Positions 21,701-33,035 are shown, counted from the stretch's first letter. The stretch is DNA of 64,000 nt from Deroplatys truncata (GCA_030765065.1 CM060990.1:278221341-278285340), one strand, 5' to 3'. Notes: generated by a model not told the origin, from the sequence alone. Program-made: numbers and translations.

Positions 21701-23458
21701 TATAATGTGGTTTACAAAGAGCATGCTCTGTCCAAAAAAGTTTCAACTTTATTTTATGACTGGCAGAAGTGTCCAAATTTAAGCAATGAAAGGAAACTTA
21801 AATGTAGGTGCTTTTTTAGTGGTGAAGTTTATGACAAAAAAGACAGCTAAAAAACTGCATAGGATAAACCTTAAAAGTTGGCAATACTGAATGTGAGATC
21901 AGTTTATGAGAAATCTCATCACAGATTTCAAATTTGCATTTAAAAGTAATGATACTTCATCAGTTGCAAATTCCAATGTATTGAAAGTACCTACTTCAAG
22001 TTCTTGATGTAGATAATCATAGAGATTTTTATTTCCTGGTGTAGACATCACTTGTATATCACATTGTGAGTTATGATAAAGAATACAACATAGTAACACT
22101 GGTATGGTAATTTTATGAAAAATGCAGTTTCAGGAGCTTTCATTTTGTACATGTCCCTTTCCATCACACTAACTGTCCCATTCCATAACGTAAGTAAAAA
22201 ATGATAACTAAAAATGATGATTTCCATGTAATTCTCCATGCTCTTATATTATTACTTGATATATGGCTATTCATTACTGAAATGATGAGACAGCACATTT
22301 GTATAGTTTCACAGAACTTCGCAGTTGTTTTAAATCAAAGGGAACTTTCTTTTTGTCCATGTTTCTTTCTACCACAGGAACATTACTTCATATTTTTTAC
22401 TTCAATTAACAAGATATTTTCTTTTTTATGTTTTTTGTGTTAACCTTAGGATCGAAATCCTCTGTTAAGAATAAAATAAACATTCACAATTTGTTTTAAG
22501 TTATTTTTGGAACAATACAGAGAAACAAAGCCTTCTAACTGTCCCACTCCATCACATGGAATGGTCCATATCACACCTACAGTATTCTAAACAAAGACAC
22601 CATATAAATTATTAAATACACTTACATTACCACATATTGCATTAAAATTCCTTATGTATGATTTTGAAGAACCTTATGTTTATACAAGGACACTGTACAA
22701 TTATCACAAGAATATGTCCACACCCATTTTCTTTAGCCACACCCAAAAGCAGTGCAATCACGATTCTTTTGGGCATTTCCGTTATTTGCAGCAGAAAACA
22801 CAAAATAGGTATATCCTAAAAAAATTATGTTATACTTACTGTTTTACTCTCTGACCAGTGTAACCTACACTGTGATGGAAGCAATTACAAAGACATAGGT
22901 GCCATTTAGAACATACCAGCATTTGACGCTCTGAAAACTAGCTATGATACTGTAGCAATATTCATGCAATACAACAGCAGCAAAATATTTGTATTGCAAA
23001 TACTGCTTATGGTTATACTTAAAAAAAATAACTGGGCTAGTTTTAACTGTCGAAGTGTAAGTTGCTACTATACAGGTAAACGGCAACGAATTTCACACAT
23101 ACATGCTAATACAGGCACTCTTTATAATTCTGCGGGTAAAAGGATATTTAAGACGAGAAGAGTAAATCAGTACTTAACTATACGTCAAAATACACTTACG
23201 TCAAAACACAACCTACCGCTTCAAGTTATGTATCACGTATCAAAATTTAAACAATTACTAGCGGGCTAGCATATCAATATTCGACGGAATAACAGCAGCA
23301 AAATTAAAATTTGGGGTTTCAATAACATTTACACGTGCACTTGTGTGTCCAGAGGGCCATACTCGAACTATTACCCCAGAAATTGTTTATTTCTTTTATC
23401 TAGACATCAGTAAACTCTACAACCATTTCTATATATTTTAATTCCTCTTATCGCACTT
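21701..23458. other. AT-rich stretch, probable flank or intron; motif copies
   Basis: No supported coding sequence. The part next to 23458 should be intron 1 of the host gene, if the exon at 23461-23532 is real. Copies of a TGTCCC motif occur at 22152-22555. Confidence 0.45.
22152..22555 (+). repeat. Three direct copies of a TGTCCCNYTCCATMAC motif
   Basis: The copies are TGTCCCTTTCCATCAC (22152-22167), TGTCCCATTCCATAAC (22174-22189) and TGTCCCACTCCATCAC (22540-22555). A weaker relative is TGTCCAATTCTGTCAC at 20330-20345. They bracket copy 2 of the unclassified gene. Confidence 0.75.
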
Positions 23459-23460
23459 AC

Positions 23461-23532
23461 CGCTTTAAATTGCTCCTCTAATTCGCTTCTTTCTTCAGGA
23501 TTTAACGTCACATTCCCACCTATCGACGCCAT
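23461..23532 (-). CDS. Probable first coding exon of a host gene
   Basis: The minus strand carries ATG at 23532-23530, then 24 stop-free codons beginning MASIGGNVTLNPEERSELEE and ending QFKA. A consensus splice donor (GTAAGTGCG) starts immediately after at 23460. The exon ends exactly on a codon boundary (phase 0). The peptide is acidic and probably helical at its end, as at the start of a coiled coil or helical domain. No gene name can be given. Upstream is an E-box and sequence that also forms one arm of an inverted repeat. The rest of the gene would lie leftward on the minus strand but was not recognised within this window. Unlike its surroundings, it shows no sign of decay. Confidence 0.6.
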
Positions 23533-23569
23533 TTTTCCCTTTCCATAAGTTCATTTCATATGGTAGATA

Positions 23570-23577
23570 TCACGTGA
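23570..23577 (-). promoter_or_regulatory. TCACGTGA E-box upstream of the host exon
   Basis: The palindrome lies 38 bp upstream of the ATG at 23532. TCACGTGA is the core bound by MiT/TFE factors (Mitf in insects) at lysosomal and V-ATPase genes. The same 8-mer is in the mirrored arm at 24776-24783. Function is inferred from motif and position only. Confidence 0.45.
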
Positions 23578-23854
23578 TGACTCAACTTCCCGCATACATT
23601 TGAAACTTCGACTGTCAGTGGTATACATATTTCCTAATAAACTCAAGTCACACAAATAAACAGTGGTGGCTGCTGTGTAAGAGCACGTGAACACCCTAAT
23701 TTTTGATACCTTATTGGTTATTTTTTCCTTAAACGCTATTACACGATGTGGTAATTTAATATATACGGCGTTATACACATGTATTTCTCTCATATGTAAT
23801 TACGTCATACCAATTGCGCATGCGCAAAAGCTCTTAAAACCGTGCAAATCAATG

Positions 23855-24135
23855 GAATTAATTGTTCTTTCACACAATTAATTAATTAATTAATTGACCT
23901 AATAGTGGTAGAAACTATGAAGTCCGGGACTTGAAGTACTTACAACATCGTAAGTCGCCATTGGAGTATGTCATCTCAATACAAAATGCGAATGTTGGAG
24001 AATTTAATGTCATGCCGGCACATTGGCATGATAGCTCAGGGGGCTTACACCAACCAGACGTAGACTGGGAGATCCGTGGTTCAAATCATTGAATTTTTCA
24101 GTCGTCTGATTCTACCTTTCCATGCAAATCAAGGG
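23855..24135 (+). repeat. tRNA-like dispersed repeat, copy 1
   Basis: A box A-like TAGCTCAGGGGG (24033-24044) and a box B-like TGGTTCAAATC (about 24079-24089) sit at tRNA spacing, followed by TTTTTCAGTC.TCTGATTCTACCTTTCC. The upstream 170 bp (with GTAAGTCGCCATTG and GTCATCTCAA) also match the minus-strand copy at 45725-46030, so the repeated unit is longer than the tRNA-like part. It is a SINE or a satellite containing a tRNA relic. Confidence 0.7.
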
Positions 24136-24315
24136 CAAATCTGCTGTAGTTGTGGCCCGTCGAAGTAGCCTAAATTAGCCAAAGAAAAGCGAATAATTTA
24201 CCTTGTGAAGTGAGTTTAGAAGTAGATGTGATCTGTTCAATAGCTTGTGTCCACCTACCCGCCCCTCGACGGTGTTTTACTTGTATAGGCGAATCCCGTA
24301 CGAAACAAAACAAAC

Positions 24316-24419
24316 GTAGCCTTAGGTTGGGATTACTTCTTTTTATATAAGCTTACGTTTCTGAATTCAGGGAAGGTTAGCCTTAGGTTAGGGTTTTTTT
24401 TTTATGTAAGCTTGCGTTA
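24316..24419 (+). repeat. Short direct repeat, two units
   Basis: Two units of about 44 bp start GTAGCCTTAGGTTGGG and GTTAGCCTTAGGTTAGGG and end AAGCTTACGTT / AAGCTTGCGTT. Confidence 0.8.
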
Positions 24420-24917
24420 ACTATGTACCACTGTTACGGTAAAGCAACTTCTTTAAAACGACCTAATCGTCATCGCTGTGTTGGACAGTGGGATCGTTGT
24501 GCGGGCCACAACTAGAGCATAATGACGAAATCAAGTAATGCACATGTCTCTGTCATGTCTCGGGGAGAAGCGCGGTAATTTTAAATGCTGTAGATTTTTA
24601 ATTACCGTATCGTGGAATAGCACTCAAAGAAAACAAGGTGTCAAAAATTAGGGTGTTCACTGCTCTTGTGCTCTTACACAGCAGCCGCACTGTTTATTTG
24701 TGTGACTTGACTTTATTAGGAAATACGTATACCGCTGTCAGCCGCAGTTTCAAATTTATGCGGGAACTTGAGTCATCACGTGATGACTACCACATGAAAT
24801 GAATTTACGGAAAGAAAAAACATCTACTATCTACATTAAAACATCGCGCAACGTTAGTATCTCAGTGTATTTCACTTGGACAGTGTGTGTGTTTTTTATT
24901 GTGATTTATAAAGTTAT

Positions 24918-25160
24918 TTACAGTGGCCAGTAAGAAAGGAAGAACTCTTCACAGTCAAGTCCTAGAAATAGGTGCTAACGTCGTTAAAATCCGTGACGAG
25001 GAAAGCAACTGGCCATTCAGCATTACTAGCAGAAGAGCGTATGTTTTCTAAGAGGCCGTAAGTCTTATTGCTATATTGAAAGCAGAGCCGCAATCTTTCT
25101 CAGATAGCGATAGAATTGTTGATATCAATACATTCCTTACAGACACATTCTCGTGAGAGT
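24918..25160 (+). pseudogene. Possible HTH transposon protein N terminus
   Basis: The reading KKGRTLHSQVLEIGANVVK, followed after a stop by LKAEPQSFSDSDRIVDINTF, resembles the start of insect helix-turn-helix transposon proteins (KGR.L.SQ.REI..NV). It lies just outside the right arm of the inverted repeat. The resemblance is short, and the stop near 25050 argues for decay. This is a weak call. Confidence 0.3.
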
Positions 25161-26239
25161 TACACAGCACGAGTCGTGCACACTTGAAGACGTGCACCTG
25201 CCCTTACGACCCATCTCTCAGCAACAAGTTTACGTCAATGCCACAAGGTGGTAGCACTCCACCTGCAGAAGTTTTATTTATGCTAGATTGAAAGGGCGGG
25301 AAGTTGTCAAACCCCTGATCCTTTTCAGTATGACAAATCCCGCTGGATGGTAGCATACTGAACAGTTATACAACTCACTCACTGAACAGCAAAATTTAGA
25401 TCACTTGTAAGTATACCTATGTTACAGATATACGGATAGACACGCTTGTTTTCTATATTATGGATTTCTGTGTGAGTTATGGTATATTATGTTATGACAC
25501 TAAACATTTCAATCATAGAGTGATAAAGACATTTGCGCGTTTGAAAAATATATGCATAGATTTTCTTTATAAATAGCTTTAGCCATGATGCAGTATTGTT
25601 TTTCCCATTTAACATGTACCCACGGTGCAGTGTAACGTGTATTTATATTTATTAAATTTTGTGTGGACTATATGGAGGTGCAGGACATTTTATAAGAAGA
25701 AATTATGCCGTTTTCCTGCTTCAGAAAATTAGACTTGGTGAGTGTTAATAAATTAGTAATATGAATATTTGACTGGTGAACGAATGCAAATGGAGAGCAC
25801 TGAAAGCAGTACCGCGAAAGCTTACACATTACTTTGTTCTTGCTCTAAACTGATTTAATTATGTAGAAAACAATAAAAATCCACAAAACAACCTTTTCTT
25901 TTGTCAGACAACTTATGCATTATTATTATTATTGTTATTATTATCATCATCATTGTTGTTGTTGTTGTTGGGATCGGCTGCAGCTATCTAACATTTTGTG
26001 AACACCCAAAATGTATACTCACAACCCGCCACTGCAAATAAATAAAGTAACCAGACGTCCCATTATGAACCAGACAGTGTCGTTTTTCAACCTGTTGTCC
26101 GTGTGTCCCGATAGATATTGTCGGGATGCCTCTTTGTCCCATTTTGTTAGAAAATAACCTTTATTCCTTATTTTATGCTGCGTTATTGCTTACAGTGACC
26201 ATTTAAAATTATGTCCATAATTGCTAAGAAGACATGGAT
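25161..26239. other. No gene; trinucleotide microsatellite
   Basis: A (TTA)n/(TCA)n/(TTG)n tract spans about 25919-25972. An outward hAT-like end CAGTGGCGGG (minus strand, near 26033) has no confirmed partner. Nothing else is recognised. Confidence 0.6.
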
Positions 26240-27168
26240 CAGGGGCGATTCCTCAGGTGAAGCTAGTGAAGCGTCGCTTCAGCTGTTTTCTAACTAGATG
26301 CATTCGAATATAATTTTAGCTCCATTTCAAACGTTTTATATTAAAATATTTCAACACTCACAAACAGGAATATAATTTTAGGAATCACTTTTATATGCAA
26401 GGGCGAAAATCGCCCATTCCAAACTGTTACCATGGCAGTAGCAGGGAATGCAGGCCAATGGGTTGTAAGCGAGCGAAATGGGAAAGCCGCATCGTCCATG
26501 AGCAGGTATAGAGGGTTGGTGAAGCTACTCTCAGCTATGAAATATTCAGCTACATGTTTAAAAAATATATGTTTCGCAGTGGACTAAGGACGAAACGTGA
26601 TATTTATGGGTAGACCTAAGCCAATTCTTAGCGTATCGCCACATTAACTGGAAAAGAAAGGTACAAAGTGTTACATAAGACATTTTAAAAACTGGCGGTA
26701 TAGTATGAGGGGCTGTGCAGTAGTAATTGTTTGCAGAAGCTCTTTTGCTGGGCTTGCCTATTGGAATAAATAAAAAAAACGTGTGAAATTCTGATAGCTT
26801 TTATGACATTCTGAGTATCATTCGGACATTACATAAACAATCAGATTCTACCAAACATCTCAAATGTTGGCTGCAATTAAAACAGCTCCAGAAAAATCAG
26901 AATACAATAATCGAGGATGTTCTAAAAGAAAATTCGCGTCTTTATGTCGCGCAATATAATAATAATGTTAGGTGAACAGATTATTCTTTAAGACACTAAT
27001 CGAAACAGTACTGTACTAATGGAAAGGCAGCCATTTCACGACATTATCGAGAAGTACGCCAACCGAAAGGATAGGAGAGTCAACTTATTATACAAGAAAT
27101 AGGCAAGCTGCATATCTTGTTTTGTGTGAAAGAGCTTAACCTATCATTTAGACTACGAGCCGCCACTG
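26240..27168. mobile_element. Candidate non-autonomous hAT element, 0.93 kb
   Basis: The left end is CAGGGGCGATTCCTCAGG at 26240. The right end, read inward from 27168, is CAGTGGCGGCTCGTAGTC. Flanking octamers (ACATGGAT, TGATGGAC) share only ATGGA in register, so the duplication is imperfect. No transposase is visible inside. Confidence 0.4.
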
Positions 27169-27338
27169 TGATGGACAACATTCGTTAAAAATAACAATCA
27201 ATATTAGGCAATATAATGGCTAAACTGCCGGCATTTCTTTTGTTTCTCGCGCTTCACTTCGAAAATTCGATCCCATTCACTTAGTGACAGTCGGAGTGTG
27301 ATGTGCATTGTTTCGGCAGTTCCGTGCCAAGATTCAAG

Positions 27339-28020
27339 ATGCCGAAACGAAAGTGCATGTTCACTCCTGCGTTGCGAAAAAGGAAGGGGCTTAGCCTAAG
27401 ACTTAGGCATTGTAATGTATAGTGAATTTTAGTAAAATTTAAATTCAACTCCCGGCGATTATGCACAAACCAACAAATAGGTACTTAGTCTTTCTTAGAC
27501 TGATCTTCTATTGTAGGTAAAAATAACCAGTCCGATTCTGATGTTCGTTGTACCATTTGTAACACCAAGCTTTGAGTGTCCCATGGAGGGAACAACGACA
27601 CTGAGCAACATCTAATATCAAGAAAAAAACGCTGAAATTGCTGCAGCGTCGTCCAGAATAGTAACTTTATTCTTTCGGGCAAATTCAGCAACAGTTCGTG
27701 AATTGCACTTGATTGCAATTGAAAAAGTCTGGATATGTTACAGTGTCTTCAAATGCTTCTAATCACAGAGAGAAGAAGATTTTCCCTGTTATGGTTAGGC
27801 ACCTCTTATCGCTACAGGGTGGCCGTGTTCGAATTTTGGAAACTGAAATTGCGAAACAGCAGATATTGTTACCGGTTATCTGATTGATGTGCCCGCAAAA
27901 AACAATCTAGACAGTAAAATAATTTCATTCTGTGGTGATAATACCACCAGTAGCTCTGGTGGGGCAGCGCTAAGGGAACTAGAAACATTTTTCACAAACT
28001 TAAAATGGTATTAGGTCGTG
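27339..28020 (+). pseudogene. hAT transposase, N-terminal half, target of the 16.7-kb element
   Basis: ATG at 27339 (MPKRKCMFTPALRKRK). After a gap comes a BED-type finger (CTICNTKL, then HGGNNDTEQHL) at about 27540-27640. Then SNHREKKIFPVMVRHLLSL (27755) and CGDNTTSSSGGAALRELE (27930) represent the catalytic core, ending LKMVLGR at the insertion point. The protein resumes at 44749 as EILG..GYAAYIVHDN. In-frame stops (one inside the finger) and small frameshifts show it was already dead or died soon after. This broken gene fixes the boundary of the large element. Confidence 0.75.
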
Positions 28021-28049
28021 AGTAGGAAAAGGATGGGGGTCTGGGCCTC

Positions 28050-28440
28050 AAAGAAATACCGCCGACTCCACCCCCTTCCTTTGTGGTCTAACCTTTAAAA
28101 GCCGCCGAATCCACCCCCTTACTTTGTGGCCTTACCCTTAAAGCCGCCGAAGACGACCCCTCCTTTGTGGCCTCACATAATGTCGCCAGGCTCTGTGCCG
28201 CCGACTCCACCCCCTTCCTTTGTGGCCTTATCCTTAAAAGCCGCCGACTCCACCCCCTTGCTTTGTGGCCTTACCCTTAAAGCCGTCGAAGACGACCCCT
28301 CTTTGTGGCCTCACCTAATGTCGCCAGGCTCTGTGCCGCTGGCCACACCCCCTCCTTGTGGCCTTACACAGCTGATCACACCCTCCCCTCCACTTTGCGG
28401 TCTAACCCCGTACGCTGTCTACACCCTCCCCCCTTTGAGT
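28050..28440 (+). repeat. Subterminal array of CCACCCCCTT / CTTTGTGG boxes, left
   Basis: Eight copies of TTTGTGG/CTTGTGG-type boxes (about 28079, 28123, 28166, 28218, 28260, 28303, 28355, 28393) recur every 38-52 bp with CCGCCGACTCCACCCCCTT-type sequence between them. Mirrored at about 44320-44720. The apparent Pro-rich frame is a by-product of the repeat. Confidence 0.85.
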
Positions 28441-29884
28441 GTGCTGGTCTGAATGGCTCCCTGTAGAGTAGTGGGGGAACGCTGGCCACACCGCCTCTTA
28501 CGTTTGCTGTAGAGGAGTGTGGGTAATATGATAATGTTCCCGCACGCAGACCACTTCCAACCCTCTCTTATGGCCTGACCTATACTGCTAACGTCATGGC
28601 ATCGCGCCTCTGAAGGGCTGGACGCAAAAACTCGATCGAAGTATCCCCGCCGCATGTATCTTGATTAATGTAATTAAACGATGCTCCTCGATCGATGAAT
28701 ACGATTAAGTATGTTTGATTGATTAATGTAATTAAGTGTATATGAATTGACTCGGGCGCTCCCGGTCGACATCGTATATGTGTGCGTGGATGTTAAGGTG
28801 ATTATAACACGTGTATAATTATTACGACTAATAACATTTTGTTTAACTCCAAGGAAAGCGAGCATAAATCATTTGAAATGTCAGATAAGGAACTTCACGT
28901 TTCAAGATATTTTTCCAAGGTTTGTTTACACATAGGGGTGGCTCTGAAAAATAAATACGGTTAACATTATAGCTAAATATTACATATGTTATTAAACATA
29001 AATGATGCCGGTTAACATTATAGTTAAATATTACATGCGTTATTAAAAAATAAATAATGGTCTCGCTGATCGGTGAATACAATTAAATAGTTTTGATTGA
29101 TTGATTAATTAAGTGTATATGAATTGACTCACGCACCTTGGCGCCATCGTATATGTGTGCGTGGATGTTAAGGTGATTATTACACGTGTATAATTATTAC
29201 GACTAATAACATTTTGTTTAATTCTACTTTTGAGGGAAAATATATTTTGGGTTTATAAGAATATTACAACACTTAGATGAATCCATGGCTGAAAGGACAG
29301 AGTTCTCGTAACGAGGCGTTAACGCGTGATAATTTCGCTGAAAGCCCTTCCTCTATGCAGTGTCACACTCGAGTGCCGGTCGTCACACGGCAGCGAGCAA
29401 GGTAGCTGGCATCCCCTCCCTCCCTCGTGGTACAGATCGCCTCATGCAGCGCGCGCACTCTAGCCGAGAGAGCAGAAAGCTGGCTCTTCCGCTGAACGAC
29501 GAAGATGCCGGAAGTAGACATTTTAAAAGTTTAACGAATACACGGCGGCGGCCATGTTGACTCCAAGGAAAGCTAGCATAAATCATTTGAAATGTCCGAT
29601 AAGGAACTTCACGCTTCAAGATATTTTTCCAAGGTTTGTTTACACGTAAGTATGGCTCTGAAAAATAAATACGGTTAACATTATAGCTGGATATTACATA
29701 TGGTATTAAAAATAAATAAATACGGTTAACGTTATAGGTGAATATTACATGTAATTAATAAATAAAAAATGAACTAAATAAATAATGAAATATGCAGAGT
29801 ATCCTAAACAAGACACCTTCCTTGTTACTCTTTACCAAATAGCTGAAAAGGAGCACAAATATATCAAGACAGACGATAAAGCAC

Positions 29885-30395
29885 TCCACACACATAGATA
29901 TGGAGTTTAAAACAGCCATTTTCGATAAAGTACCCCACCCGCTCACGCATGCAAGCGCATAGGTAGAGTCTTTAAAACAGACGTTGCCGATAAAGTACCG
30001 CACTGCCAGCGCAAGCACGCGCGTAGGCATGGACTTTAAGCAGATGTTGACGATAAAGTACCGCACTGACAGCGCAAGCATACGCGTAGACATGGACATT
30101 AAAACAGGCATTTTCGATAAAGCATAGCATTGCCAGCGCAATCACTCGCATAGACATGGACTTTAAAACACACATTTTCGGTAAAAATAAGCATCCATCA
30201 CACACTCTCTCTGTCTCTCTCTCCCCTTTGCATGCATGGACTTTAAAACAGACATTATCGATAAAGCACCATAGCCCGCTCACACATGCAAGCGCATAGA
30301 TAGGGACTTTAAAACAGACATTGTCGGTAAAGCACCGCACTGTCGCCGCAAGCCTCCTCGTAGGCATGGACTTTAAAACAGTCATTGCCGATAAA
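29885..30395 (+). repeat. 64-bp tandem array in the left arm
   Basis: About eight units with core GACTTTAAAACAGACATT and CGATAAAG, spaced 61-65 bp (one at 81 bp, where a CTCTCTCTGTCTCTCTC stretch intervenes). Mirrored at about 41995-42510. Frames read through it in both arms because the array is open by chance in one frame. Confidence 0.85.
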
Positions 30396-32344
30396 AACAC
30401 TCCTCCTTCACGTAAACACTGTATCTCTCTGTTTCTCTCACACGCTCTCTCTCTACATTACGCCAACGATTTATATAACGGTTTACACACCCTTCAAAAA
30501 CATATTGTACAACGTTGAAGAGGGTAAACCCAAGCACTAGCTGACTTAATGGCCGGGATTCCTCAGAAATATAGCATCTAAAGGGTGTAAATGGATCTTC
30601 CCCAAGACACTGCAAAGTACATCGAGAGAAAACAAGGATAATTTATTTTCATTACTAACGCAAAAATTATATTATCGTCAAGAAAGCTTATTTGTTTATT
30701 CCATTTAAAAAGACTGGTGCTTCAGCCGCCATATCTAAAAATTATTTCATCCCCATCATTGGAATGTATACATATCATAATTCTATGAGAGATTACGTAT
30801 CTATTCACATTCGAGATGTCGAGGCTTCGAATCCCGGTTAGGTGATTTACTGTGCAAAGAAAGCCCTCCCATTAAGAGCTTTATAAGTGTTGGTGTAATA
30901 TTTTCCTACGGGGTGTGATGCATAGATCCTGTACGTAAACATTCGTTACATGTACAAGTATTATTCCCGTAACAAAAACGAAAATGATTCGTGTAATAGA
31001 CTCTGATTGTTTAGATATGTAGCGTCTAAAGTGGCATTGAATACAAGAGTGAAATCGAACTCTGAACTCAAAACACTAAATACACGGAATTTTTAAAAAA
31101 TGCATTATTCTCTTACTAAACATAGGACGAGGACGCTTTTAAACATCCCTCCCTTTGAAAGATATTTTGAATATTCCAGCAGAGAGATCGAACCATTTCG
31201 AAGACTTCAAATTATAAATTTCATATTTGTTTAAAAGCGTTTTCTTCACTGGGGATCTTCTAAAAATTCGACCTATTATTCGGTTGCACACCCCTTGCAA
31301 AAATAATTTGTATAACCTTTGAAGAGAGTTTACCTGGCTGGGGGTCTCGGAGATTCCTCAGGCGACCGGCTACCGTCATATAGCCCATTTAGGACAATGT
31401 GAAACCCTTCTTCATTAAGGAATCTATTGTGCTTTAAAATGATTTCTCTTCCCCTGAAAAACCCGTACGGCTCATACAGACGACTGTGTAAATATCATAA
31501 CTTAATTGTTTGGACGATATCGATAATTAAACTAATTTTTATGGAATGGTAAACTAATAAATATGATTTGTAGAGGGTGATATGAAAAGTATGGCATTTT
31601 AGAATTAAAATGGGAGAAAGAATTCAAATTAAGCGATCGAATGTATCTGATAGTTTTTCTTAATTGGTCTTTGAAGCTAGCCAGTTTTACGGTATACTTT
31701 ATAGATGAATGAAATATTTGATGAATGACAGTCTTATTTAACATGGGTAAAAGGTGTTAAAAGGATGTTTTGATAAAAATTACGTCATGGTAACGTGTGA
31801 GGTTTGAATTGGAGAGGTCACCGGTTCGATTCCAGGTGACCGCCATGTCTGACTTTAGAACCTGCATGAAGGTCTACGAATACATAGCCCGCCCATTAAC
31901 GATTTTTATAACCGTGGGTGTAACCTTACAAGGAAAATTATATCAACAGAAACAATACCTTCTTTTTCGTTATTTTCACTCTAAAATTATTATTAAATAA
32001 TACTTGTCAGACGGACACTTCAAATAAAATACTAGCGCGAATATTTATTTTTTGGGGTGATAATAAACATTGAATTTTAGCGTTTTATAAGCGAGGGTGT
32101 ATCCTTACAAGGAAAATTATATCAACAGAAACAATACCTTCTTTTTCGTTATTTTCACTCTTAAATTATTATTAAATAATACCTGTGAGGCTGGTGCTAG
32201 CCTCAGCGTCACCATTCACATCCATATGATGTTAGAATAATACTTTGATTTGCAGACGGACGCTTCAAATATACTACTGTAGCGAATATTTTGGTAATAC
32301 ATAGATACAGGCAATCCATCCCATTAACGGTCTTTATAAGCAAG

Positions 32345-32550
32345 GGTTCAGTCGGTAACGTCTGTGACTTGCATTCGAGGTCATGCGTTCGATCCCCAGC
32401 AGCTGACGCTCCTGATCCCTGGATTTCTCGGTTTCCCTGGTTGTTGGCGAATGCTGTGAAGGTTCATTACAATCGCGAAGTTTTTCCTCCACCCTGTTTC
32501 ACCGATATTCTCCTTTTACTCAGGCTTTCGTCTCTCCGGCTCTGACTGGT
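32345..32550 (+). repeat. SINE remnant inside the left arm
   Basis: GGTAACGTCTGTGACTTGC and a box B-like GCGTTCGATCCCC are followed by TTTCTCGGTTTCCCTGG and GGCGAATGCTGTGAAGGTTC. The same SINE family occurs at 37900-38062 and 47300-47440. The tRNA-like head is missing from the matching place in the right arm (near 40060), where only the body survives. Confidence 0.65.
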
Positions 32551-32855
32551 AATATTTACTACTGAACGTCGGCACTCATGCGATACAGATGCTTTATGAA
32601 TAAAGAAACGTATATGTATGTAGCTAAAACGACAGGGATGTCGTAGTGTTTAAAACAGAAATTTTTCGCAACCTCGAGGTAAAATACAGGGAACACCTCA
32701 AAACACGCATCCGGAGAAGCTAAATGTAAAGGTCCTGTATATAGAGTGCTATCCTTAAACAGACGCAGGAGGAAGGGAAAGCCATTCGAGTGTATGGTTT
32801 TTACTTCTCTTTTTGATGTGACAGCATATACAGCTAGTAATTCCACATTCTTAAA

Positions 32856-33035
32856 TGCCCACCCATTAACGATTTTTATAAGCGAGGGTGTAACCTTATA
32901 AGGAAAATTATATCAACAGAAACAATACCTCCTTTTTCGTTATTTTCACTCTAAGATTATTATTAAATAATACGTGTCAGACGGCCAATTCACATATAAT
33001 ACTAGTGCGAATATTTTTTGTGATAATAAAAATTG
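32856..33035 (+). repeat. Extra copy of an arm-internal AT-rich repeat
   Basis: CCCATTAACGATTTTTATAAGCG and TTATATCAACAGAAACAAT recur here as in 31885-32010 and 32080-32290 of the left arm and twice in the right arm (40240-40510). This copy lies just inside the core and is interrupted by the SINE at 33036. Confidence 0.8.

Larger units (their letters stand above)
23533..24822. repeat. Inverted repeat with arms of about 230 bp
   Basis: The left arm (23533-23765) and the right arm (24590-24822, read on the other strand) share long stretches: TCATTTCAT.TGGTAG, ATCACGTGATGACTCAA, ATTTCCTAATAAA, AAGTCACACAAATAAACAGT and ACACCCTAATTTTTGA. By eye the arms are roughly 85-90% alike. The 0.8-kb core holds a tRNA-like repeat and a short direct repeat. 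This could be a MITE of about 1.3 kb or an inverted duplication of a promoter. Its left arm ends right at the host exon's ATG. Confidence 0.8.
28021..32855 (+). repeat. Left terminal inverted repeat of the giant element
   Basis: The mirror of 39620-44748, starting at the terminus and ending at TTCCACATTCTTAAA. By eye most stretches are about 90-95% alike. Relative to the right arm it lacks about 325 bp near 28853 (right-arm counterpart about 43579-43920) and has about 70 extra bp of SINE at 32345-32420. Contents in order: a CTTTGTGG-box array, two AT-rich blocks of about 0.7 kb that are duplicates of one another, a 64-bp tandem array, and unique AT-rich sequence with tRNA-like remnants (30820-30850, 31800-31855). 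Confidence 0.9.

Noticed and set aside
22964-23269. 101-codon open frame upstream of the host exon
   Set aside because: On the strand opposite the host exon, in likely intron, with no family resemblance.
28126-28452. Open frame rich in Pro and Leu-Cys-Gly-Leu-Thr repeats (and its mirror at 44304-44642)
   Set aside because: It follows exactly the CTTTGTGG-box array. Several frames are open at once, and there is no start context or conserved domain.
29972-30400. Open frames with repeated Lys-Ser-Met and Cys-Phe motifs (also 41880-42658)
   Set aside because: By-product of the 64-bp tandem array. The frame shifts where units differ in length.
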